Notes under the pieces: model-generated
Told to the model about the DNA's origin: nothing
Seen by the model: only the letters and a program-made list of their open reading frames with translations
Database searches by the model: none
Program-made: the position numbers and the translations under genes
In this document: one piece after another, positions 5,366 to 11,585 of the stretch
Layout: each line of letters begins with the position of its first letter
Numbering within the stretch: position 1 is the first letter of the stretch
DNA from: Nitrospinae bacterium RIFCSPLOWO2_12_FULL_45_22
GTDB taxonomy: Bacteria > 2-12-FULL-45-22
NCBI GenBank assembly: GCA_001803565.1
Contig: MHDQ01000282.1
Span: 16,346 to 33,935 of the forward strand
Direction: 5' to 3'
DNA length: 17,590 nucleotides

Positions 5366-6049
5366 TCAGTAAGGTGGCTCGGCTGGCCCACTATAGCCAC
5401 ACATCCCCAGACGTGGAGAATTGACTAGTGGTAAAGGCTCACCATAATCCTCGTGGGGATGCGCTTTAACGTGCGTATCGCACAATGTCCCCCAGACATC
5501 TTCTTCAATCAAACATTCTATACACAACCAAGCTCCTGGCCGCTCACATTCCATACAACGTTCTTCAGGGGGAATATTACGTGCCATGAGGGCGATTGGA
5601 TGGGAAGAGTTCGGTTTACCTTCACGTACACCCACTGCTTTTATCAGGGTTTCAGATGATGTGCCAAAATCATAAATGTGAGTCAGTTCTACGCCTGGTT
5701 CAAATACCTCTTGGATTTGGCGTTTCATAGCTATTTCTTCTCCACCCCACCCCCCTATAGAAAACTGGCTGAGATGCCCACAACATTCTAACCAGATTCC
5801 CCTCAAATAGTAATCCAAATCCTTCAACTTAGCCCTTCCGCACATCTCTAAATCTAACCAGAAATCACTAGAACCAGCATCCTGTACACGGAGATGGTAG
5901 ATAGTTTCTGTTTTCCCCGGCTTGTGATCTGCTTGTTCGATGATGGCTCGGCGTCGGGTACAAGTAGACAGATGTTTGATCATCCCACCTTTAGCCATCT
6001 CTTGCCCACAATAGACGCATACCCCTCGTGATTGTTTTTTTCGCGACAT
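5366..6049 (-). CDS. PRiA4b ORF-3-like (IS1096 passenger type) zinc-finger protein
   Basis: A 227-residue protein. Residues 11-30 form a Cys2-His-Cys zinc finger (C11, C14, H26, C30). Residues 49-155 match the plasmid pRiA4b ORF-3 domain (PF07929): 'YHLRVQDAGSSDFWLDLEM', 'LKDLDYYLRGIWLECCGHLS', 'LTHIYDFGTSSETLIKAVGV'. The C-terminus has a second metal cluster (C165-x2-C168, C176-x2-C179, C190, H193) and 'NSPRLGMCGYSG'. Such proteins are often labelled 'IS1096 element passenger TnpR family', but the name is historical, recombinase activity is not shown, and there is no serine-recombinase motif here. ATG 6049 has AGGAG 6 nt upstream. The gene is intact, unlike most neighbours. Confidence 0.75.
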   Translation of the reverse strand: MSRKKQSRGVCVYCGQEMAKGGMIKHLSTCTRRRAIIEQADHKPGKTETIYHLRVQDAGSSDFWLDLEMCGRAKLKDLDYYLRGIWLECCGHLSQFSIGGWGGEEIAMKRQIQEVFEPGVELTHIYDFGTSSETLIKAVGVREGKPNSSHPIALMARNIPPEERCMECERPGAWLCIECLIEEDVWGTLCDTHVKAHPHEDYGEPLPLVNSPRLGMCGYSGPAEPPY

Positions 6050-6060
6050 CGGATTCTCCT

Positions 6061-6485
6061 TTAAACTAAGGGATTATTTGTTTAGAATTTTATCCTGACA
6101 AGAATACTTTCTATTTGGTGCACCCAACGGTGGAATTGAGCGGCAACCGCAGATGGCATCAATATCGGATTTACATACTTTTGGCTAGGCCGTTTTAACC
6201 CTTCAAACTACCTTATTTAAACCCAAGGTGCAGATTTGAGCCAGTAATCTTGCTTTTAAACAAATTAGCTAATGAACCGGGTAGCCAGGAGCCCTAGCCG
6301 GCCCCAAGCCCCCTCAGGTAGGGTCAAGGAATAGTGCCCGGTACGCACGTTTAGCCTATTTGTTTCTCCCTGTTTCCTCTCGGAGTGCATCATTAGCACT
6401 ACCGTATCCTAGTTTACATCCCCTCCTGCCTCAAACTTAAGGTACAGATTTGAACCAGTAATATTACCTTTAACCAAGTTAATAT
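6061..6485. repeat. Gene-free stretch with two diverged 50-bp repeats
   Basis: No coding frame is convincing. Two imperfect direct repeats stand about 215 bp apart, at 6219-6268 and 6434-6482. They share the core AGATTTGA(G/A)CCAGTAAT and flanking AAGGT(G/A)C and TTTAA(A/C)CAA. AATATCGGAT also occurs twice (6162 and 6481 areas). The stretch looks like decayed, partly duplicated sequence. Confidence 0.4.
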
Positions 6486-6515
6486 CGGATGCGGAGTAGA
6501 GGCAACTGTTAGCCC

Positions 6516-6680
6516 TCAATATCTGTATCTGATTCGATCTAGATTTTCTCTGAATTTCTGCTTCATTCTGTATGACCATCTGCTGTCATTTAGAAGATTA
6601 TCGAAACCGTCCTCAACGAGATCCAGCGGAAAATAACGCAGACTCTTGAGAATCGCATCAATATAACTCCTTGTAGATGA
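6516..6680 (-). pseudogene. C-terminal fragment of an unrecognised protein
   Basis: A 54-codon minus-strand frame with strong protein-like character ends at a TGA at 6518-6516: 'YIDAILKSLRYFPLDLVEDG', 'FDNLLNDSRWSYRMKQKFRE', 'NLDRIRYRY'. Its upstream side ends where the 163-bp repeat copy 2 begins (6683), so the 5' part has been lost or displaced. I do not recognise the family. No start codon is assigned. Confidence 0.4.
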
Positions 6681-6682
6681 GA

Positions 6683-6844
6683 TGATAAGGAATTGCTTTT
6701 CTGTTTAGGAAAGATTAACATAGCGATAAGGAAGAGGGCAACCTTTTTTTCTAGCCTTGACACGGAATTTCTATTTATTGAGCCAGAAGAAGTAATTAAG
6801 AGATAGATAGGATAGTAAGAGCTTGTTGTGAGGCAGATTTTTTC
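6683..6844. repeat. 163-bp direct repeat, copy 2
   Basis: Second copy of the sharp-edged repeat at 4859-5021. Its right end (GCAGATTTTTT) lies 6 bp from the stop of the IS91-type transposase remnant. One extra T in a T run breaks the reading frame seen in copy 1. The two copies bracket the PRiA4b-ORF3-like gene, the SEC-C remnant and the gene-free stretch. Confidence 0.75.
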
Positions 6845-6849
6845 ATAGA

Positions 6850-7285
6850 CTATCTCGCCCTTAGGTGAAGATTCCCGGTTGGGTGGGTCTCTGGAAGGTC
6901 ATCCTCAGGTCTTGCTTGAGGCGCTTCACCAGGTCTCTGGATACCCTGTTTCTTGCGTATCCCCCGGGATTTATTGCGGATAATATACTGTGCTCGGGTC
7001 TCTCTTCCCTCCCCTTCATCCCTTAGCACCCTTACCCCGTTGTGCACACTAAAGCCAGAATGTCTCCAGCTAAAGTAGAGACGAGGCATAATTGGAATAC
7101 TGAAGACATATTGACGGTGGGGGACAGGGTAGAGAATATTATGGCGCAAAAATTCTCCGAACTGGATCACCTTTTTGGAGTGGCATGAAGGGCAGAACCA
7201 ACGGCCTTTACAACTAAAGGCAAGCAAATACTCTTCGCTGCAATCCTTGCAGCGCACCCTTGCGAAACCATAATGCCAAAGTTTT
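6850..7285 (-). pseudogene. IS91-family transposase, N-truncated and internally deleted
   Basis: The frame is open from a TGA near 7287, giving 'YGFARVRCKDCSEEYLLAFS', 'CKGRWFCPSCHSKKV', 'PVPHRQYVFSIPIMPRLYF', the zinc-binding domain and following strand of IS91-type Y2 transposases (C-x2-C and C-x2-C pairs present). It then jumps to 'FSVHNGVRVLRDEGEGRETR', 'AQYIIRN', which in full-length relatives comes well over 100 residues later. The tyrosine-bearing catalytic part between is missing. The last 40 residues do not match the family. The element is dead. In-frame GTG 7257 is not a real start. Confidence 0.75.
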
Positions 7286-7409
7286 CAGAGGGGGTGCACC
7301 CCAAAATTTGCTATCACGTAATGGTTATTGATGGGGAGATGTTTAAAGAATTGAGTCATGGGAGATGGAGGTAGGGAGAGGAGGATAGTCACGGTTTTCA
7401 TTAACCTGA

Positions 7410-8372
7410 TCAATTGTAATTTTTCACAGTTTCGATCATCGCCTTGATGTTTTCAAAAGGGGTATCAAAGGGGCAATCACATCCGGTAGCCACCACATAA
7501 TTGGGAACATCCCGCATTTTATCCATTAATTCTTTTGTCGCTTTTCTGACATCATCTGGTGTCCCATTTCTTAGAACCCCAACGGGGGATAAGTTCCCAA
7601 TTATTAATATATGGGATGGGACTCTGGGGACAATGGAGGGAAGATCCACGGGGTAGTCGACACTTATAGCCCGGACTCCAGTGGCACACATTTCTTCGAT
7701 AATATGAGAAGTATTCCCACAGATGTGCAAAGATGCCGGTACCTTTATCCTGTCAACAAACTTTTTGGTGTAAGGCGCCGAAAATTCAGCATAGGCCTTC
7801 TTGGATAGAAGACTCGAAGTAGGATCACCCAGGAAGAGGGAAGTAGCCCCGGCATCGATAAAGGCCTCAGAAAGGACTATAGCCGCCTCCACACAAAAGT
7901 CTAATAATTTTTTAACAAATTCGGGGTTCTTGATAGTCATTCTGGATATATGCTCTACCCCGGCCAGTTGCCCGGCAAAGGTAAAGGGGCCGACGCTCAT
8001 AGCCGATTTCGACCGGTTGGGATACCGTTCCGAAAGTAATCTGGCTGCTTTCAAAAACTCCGGTATTCTCCCGTCCCTGGTAGGGTCCGGAATCCTTAAT
8101 CTTGCAATATCATCCAAAGTTTTGACCGGATGGGTTACTACCGAAGGGATGTCATTATCTGTCATCTTTATCTCGCAACCACAGGTCTCGGCTAAAAAAC
8201 TGGAATCAGTATAAACAATAGGTATGGTATCGAGATTGAATTCTTCTACTGCGGCAGATATGGTCCTGAACTGGGTCTCCCCATCGAGCGCATTTTGCTT
8301 TATAGTCGTGTTAGTTAACCTACAGCTTACAGCACTGACAAAAGGAGTCCCTTTCCTTCTTTTTGGTCCCAT
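7410..8372 (-). CDS. URO-D superfamily methyltransferase, MtaA/CmuA-like
   Basis: A 320-residue protein of the uroporphyrinogen decarboxylase superfamily, closest by motif to methylcobamide methyltransferases (MtaA, MtbA, CmuA), which move methyl groups between corrinoid proteins and a thiol. The zinc ligands expected for that group are visible: H216 and C218 in 'LHICGNT', and C298 in 'VATGCDCPFDTP'. The 80-residue gap is close to that in MtaA. The Arg-rich substrate loop near the N-terminus of true URO-D enzymes is absent. ATG 8372 has GGAGG about 7 nt upstream. It stands alone on the minus strand, with no corrinoid protein gene next to it, so the methyl donor and acceptor are unknown. Confidence 0.75.
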   Translation of the reverse strand: MGPKRRKGTPFVSAVSCRLTNTTIKQNALDGETQFRTISAAVEEFNLDTIPIVYTDSSFLAETCGCEIKMTDNDIPSVVTHPVKTLDDIARLRIPDPTRDGRIPEFLKAARLLSERYPNRSKSAMSVGPFTFAGQLAGVEHISRMTIKNPEFVKKLLDFCVEAAIVLSEAFIDAGATSLFLGDPTSSLLSKKAYAEFSAPYTKKFVDRIKVPASLHICGNTSHIIEEMCATGVRAISVDYPVDLPSIVPRVPSHILIIGNLSPVGVLRNGTPDDVRKATKELMDKMRDVPNYVVATGCDCPFDTPFENIKAMIETVKNYN

Positions 8373-8434
8373 GTCTTTCCTCCTTTCTTTAACGACTCCA
8401 AATGGATAGGTTATTTTGTTTTTGCTACAAAGAA

Positions 8435-8440
8435 ATTATA
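8435..8440 (-). promoter_or_regulatory. Candidate -10 box for the MtaA-like gene
   Basis: TATAAT on the minus strand, 63 nt before the ATG at 8372. It is preceded by two direct repeats of TACCCTATTTT (8441-8462). The -35 match is weak (TTACCC at 18-nt spacing), so this is only a candidate. The tandem repeat could be an operator. Confidence 0.3.
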
Positions 8441-8459
8441 AAAATAGGGTAAAAATAGG

Positions 8460-8625
8460 GTAACACTTTTCCCCTGGGAAGATCAACCCAAAAGAGGGGG
8501 GAAGTGTTATGGAAGAGAAGGATAAAAGGCAAAGGAGTAAGGAAGAGAAGTTAATGTTTCTTAAGGCAGCAGAGGAACATGGGATAACGGGGGTCGCCCG
8601 ATGCGAGAAAGCCGCACGCCGGTAA
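8460..8625 (+). pseudogene. IS3-type transposase N-terminal relic with leader hairpin
   Basis: ATG 8509, with AGGGGGG upstream, encodes a 38-residue peptide. Its first 27 residues ('MEEKDKRQRSKEEKLMFLKA', 'AEEHGIT') match the helix-turn-helix start of IS3-group transposases, which normally continue 'eTCRKyGI...Y.W'. Instead the frame passes into an unrelated tail (8592 on) and stops at 8625. Upstream, TAACACTT at 8460-8467 plus CCCC mirrors GGGG plus AAGTGTTA at about 8499-8510, so the ribosome-binding site can be paired in a hairpin. Confidence 0.5.
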
Positions 8626-8654
8626 ATATGGGGATCATAATAAACCCCCGAATA
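8592..8654 (+). other. Structure resembling group II intron domain V/VI remnant
   Basis: Starting where the transposase homology breaks, GCCCGATGCG, AGAAAG and CCGCACGCCGGT line up with the strands and GAAA loop of bacterial group II intron domain V (typical core ATGCG, GAAA, CGCACG). A second hairpin with ATATGGGG and CCCC-GAATAT arms at 8627-8654 sits where domain VI would be. One 3' strand base is missing and the catalytic AGC triad is not clear, so it is degenerate or coincidental. No intron-encoded reverse transcriptase is present. The rest to 8744 shows nothing. Confidence 0.25.
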
Positions 8655-8744
8655 TCTAAATTGATTTTTATCCTGAGCATGTTTATAATCAATCCATTTA
8701 TCTAGCTCAATCTCAATCTTAATCTTTCCATAACTATAAGGACC

Positions 8745-10175
8745 ATGCGAATTCTTTTTGTGACCGAAGTCCTGAAGGAATATATAGGCACAGTACCGAT
8801 GGGTATCCTTTACCTGTCGGCATATCTTAGGGCTAACGGACACAAAACCCGCATTGCCGGGATGGAATTTAAAGAAGTAGATGGGGTTATTAAGGAATTT
8901 AACCCCCAACTGGTATGTTACAGCGTTACGACAGGGATACACCCCCTTTTTGTTGAGTTGAATAAAAGGCTAAAGGAAAAATATTCATTCTTTTCGGCCT
9001 TTGGTGGGCCGCATGCTACTTTTTTCCCGGAGATCATTGCCCAGGAAGGCATAGATGGAGCATGTATAGGCGAAGGGGAACTTGCTTTATTGGAGTTGGT
9101 AGAGAAATTAGGGCAGGGTGCTGATATACGGCAGGTGCAGAATTGGTGGATTAAAGATGCAGAAGGTATCCTTCATAAAAATCCGGTACGTCCACTTATC
9201 CCTGACCTGAACCTGTTGCCTTTCCCGGATAGGGATCTAATCCGAGAGTATGAGTCTCCTCGACCGCGTAGATTCTGGTTTTTCCTTACGGGTAGGGGCT
9301 GTCCGTATAACTGTACTTATTGTTTTAATCAAGCCTATTATGATCTCTATAAAGGTAAAGGAAACCGTATCCGACGGCTCACGGTTGATCGGGCTATAGA
9401 AGAAATCTTGTCGGTGAAAGAGACCTTTTCTCTGGACTTAGTTAATTTTATTGATGACTGTTTTGTTATAGAAATGGATTGGTTAGAGGAATTTGCCGAT
9501 AGATATCCGGAAACAATCAAGATACCTTTCAACTGTAATATTACCTTTGACCGGATTAATAAGCGGTTGGTAGCCCTTCTGAAGCGGGCAGGCTGTTATT
9601 CCGTTACCGGCGGGATAGAATCGGGCAATCCTGAGATCCGCAAAGAGGTCCTAAACCGAAAGGTCTCTAACCAGCAGATCATTGATGCCTGCCGGATGCT
9701 CAAAGAAGCCGGTATGCGGGTCTTTACCCAAAATATCCTGGCATTACCCAAAGAAACCTTAGGGAATGCCTTTGAGACATTAGATATAAATATCCGTTGT
9801 AGAGCAGATTATCCACATGTTTCCCTCTATCAACCCTATCCCGGCACCAGGCTAGGCGAGCTAGCTATTAAATGGAAAATGTTTGATGGGAATCTGGATA
9901 ATATTAAACCAGCCTTCTCCAAATATTCACCCCTTCATCACCCCCAAAAAAGAAAACTGGAGAATCTCTCTAAACTCTTTGCCTTTGGTGTGGAGTTTCC
10001 TTTTACAGTATCATTTATAAAGGTTTTGATTCATCTCCCCCTCCATAGGGTCTACCATTTCTTCTCAAAATTATGGAAAGGTTATTGTTTTAAATCTCGT
10101 GTATTTCCTCAAAAGATGAGCTTCCGTTATGCTATTTATGCAATTAAATGCTATCTGTTCGGCTATGGTGGCTAG
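8745..10175 (+). CDS. B12-binding radical SAM protein 1
   Basis: A 476-residue cobalamin-dependent radical SAM enzyme. Residues 1-130 form a B12-binding Rossmann-like domain ('MRILFVTEVL', 'GILYLSAYLRANGH', 'FGGPHATFFPE', 'IGEGE') without the DxHxxG axial-ligand motif, as is common in this subgroup. The radical SAM core has the [4Fe-4S] ligands C186, C190 and C193 in 'GCPYNCTYCFNQ', then 'NFIDDCF' and 'TGGIESGNPEIRKEVLNR'. The basic, aromatic C-terminus may associate with membrane. A short AAGGA-CC precedes the ATG. The stop lies inside the next gene's frame. Relatives act on lipids, glycans or cofactors. The substrate is unknown, and placement among glycosyltransferases suggests a glycan or lipid-carrier modification. 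Confidence 0.85.
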   Translation: MRILFVTEVLKEYIGTVPMGILYLSAYLRANGHKTRIAGMEFKEVDGVIKEFNPQLVCYSVTTGIHPLFVELNKRLKEKYSFFSAFGGPHATFFPEIIAQEGIDGACIGEGELALLELVEKLGQGADIRQVQNWWIKDAEGILHKNPVRPLIPDLNLLPFPDRDLIREYESPRPRRFWFFLTGRGCPYNCTYCFNQAYYDLYKGKGNRIRRLTVDRAIEEILSVKETFSLDLVNFIDDCFVIEMDWLEEFADRYPETIKIPFNCNITFDRINKRLVALLKRAGCYSVTGGIESGNPEIRKEVLNRKVSNQQIIDACRMLKEAGMRVFTQNILALPKETLGNAFETLDINIRCRADYPHVSLYQPYPGTRLGELAIKWKMFDGNLDNIKPAFSKYSPLHHPQKRKLENLSKLFAFGVEFPFTVSFIKVLIHLPLHRVYHFFSKLWKGYCFKSRVFPQKMSFRYAIYAIKCYLFGYGG

Positions 10176-11565
10176 CTGGGTGGGGTCTTTTCTTTTTTCT
10201 ATCATATTAAATTTGACCAATGCCTGGCTGGTCTATATCCTGGTCTTGTTGCTCCAAAAGAAAAGATTGATAGCCCTTATAACCAGTTTAATCTTTCTCG
10301 TCCACCCCTTCTTGTGGTGGGGATTGGGAGATGGTTCTAGCCAGCAAAGAGGTTTATTTCTATCTTTTTTTTTACTGGCGTTTATCTTGTTTGAGAGATC
10401 AACCACCCCCAAGAGGATCAATTATCTTAATTCCCTGGCCCTCTTCTTGCTTGCCCTCCTTTTTAGCCCCGGGGCCGTTATCCTCCCTTTCCTCTTGCTC
10501 TTATATGATTACCATTTTATTGTGCCTCAGGAAACCCAGGGCTCGCTGAATAGGTGGAAGAAATATTACCCTTTTTTTGAAGTCCTGGGGCTGTTTCTAG
10601 CCCTCAAATATATTCTCTTTGCCCCTAGCCTGATACCCGCCTCAGAACCACCGGACTTCTTAGTGAGCATAGCAAATATTCCAGCCATCTTCCTCTACTG
10701 CCTTGCTTTGTCCCCTGATCTTATTCCGCAAGTATCCGGGGCTTCCGAGATAAGCTTGTTGAAATACCTCCTTTCTGCTGCGGGGGTAGCCTTATTCATC
10801 TCAGGCAGTATAAAGCTGTATCGCTTTTCCCGGGTGTTATCTTTTGTTTCTCTCTGGTTCTTCCTCTCTCTGGTTTCTACCCTTTACCTAACACCTTCAC
10901 CGATAGAACCCCAGAGCTACTATCTGCCAGTGGTAGCAGTCAGTTGGTCTATTGGGTGGCTCCTGGCAGAGCTATGGTCTGCTAGATATGGATTTATGAA
11001 ATACCTGGCCTGCTTATTCCTCTTTTTTATCATGGCGTTTTATTTAGAGTCTGATATACCCTATAATGAGGCAGTTATTATACCTAGGCCTGAATCCCGG
11101 CAATTTGTTAGCCCTGATCTGGCTGATTATCACTTCTTTTTGGCCTATGCCTATCAGCGAGTGGGTAAGTATACTCAAGCCATTAAGGAAAATAACCTGG
11201 CCTTAAGACTTAATCCCCGCGCCATACACCCTCATCTCAACTTAGGAGTAATATATGCCCAGTTAGGAGAGCATGACCGGGCGATAAAGGAACTACAAGA
11301 AGTACTAAAGGTTTTTCCTTATCATTTATATGCCCTTAATTGGCTGGGAGATGTTTATAAAAAGTTAGGTAAGTGGGAAAAGGCCAAGGAGCAATATTTG
11401 CTGGCTATTATGTATGATCCCGATGATGTGGTTGCCCGTAATAATCTAGGGGTAATCTATTTACGGGAAGAAAAGCCCGTAGAGGCCAAATTGCACTTCC
11501 AGCACGTCCTGACCATTGATCCGACTGATCCAGTAGCAAAAGAATATTTGAGGATAATGAAATAA
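10129..11565 (+). CDS. TMTC-like polytopic membrane protein with C-terminal TPRs, catalytic loop missing
   Basis: Up to 478 residues. Residues about 15-305 are a series of hydrophobic helices matching the middle of TMTC/PMT-like glycosyltransferase-C proteins ('NLTNAWLVYILVLLLQKK', 'LIFLVHPFLWWGLGDGSSQQ'). Residues 332-478 are four TPRs ('AYAYQRVGKYTQAIKENNLA', 'LGVIYAQLGEHDRAIKELQE', 'LGDVYKKLGKWEKAKEQYLL', 'LGVIYLREEKPVEAKLHFQH'). Full-length relatives start about 90 residues earlier with a first helix and an acidic catalytic loop, and none of that is here. The frame overlaps the radical SAM gene by 47 nt if ATG 10129 is used. ATG 10138 or 10165 are alternatives, none with a good ribosome-binding site. 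It is probably N-truncated or repurposed as a TPR scaffold. Confidence 0.7.
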   Translation: MLFMQLNAICSAMVASWVGSFLFSIILNLTNAWLVYILVLLLQKKRLIALITSLIFLVHPFLWWGLGDGSSQQRGLFLSFFLLAFILFERSTTPKRINYLNSLALFLLALLFSPGAVILPFLLLLYDYHFIVPQETQGSLNRWKKYYPFFEVLGLFLALKYILFAPSLIPASEPPDFLVSIANIPAIFLYCLALSPDLIPQVSGASEISLLKYLLSAAGVALFISGSIKLYRFSRVLSFVSLWFFLSLVSTLYLTPSPIEPQSYYLPVVAVSWSIGWLLAELWSARYGFMKYLACLFLFFIMAFYLESDIPYNEAVIIPRPESRQFVSPDLADYHFFLAYAYQRVGKYTQAIKENNLALRLNPRAIHPHLNLGVIYAQLGEHDRAIKELQEVLKVFPYHLYALNWLGDVYKKLGKWEKAKEQYLLAIMYDPDDVVARNNLGVIYLREEKPVEAKLHFQHVLTIDPTDPVAKEYLRIMK

Positions 11566-11585
11566 ATAATAGATATAGGTTCATT

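Noticed and set aside
5453-5659. Plus-strand open frames antisense to the PRiA4b-ORF3-like gene
   Set aside because: They lack ribosome-binding sites and recognisable domains, and the opposite strand has clear zinc motifs and family segments.
7801-8214. Plus-strand 137-residue open frame opposite the MtaA-like gene
   Set aside because: It is a shadow frame. The minus-strand product has conserved zinc ligands, full family length and a strong ribosome-binding site.
8436-8942. Minus-strand 168-residue open frame upstream of radical SAM protein 1
   Set aside because: It overlaps the clear N-terminus of the radical SAM gene and the IS relic, has no domain pattern and no credible ribosome-binding site.
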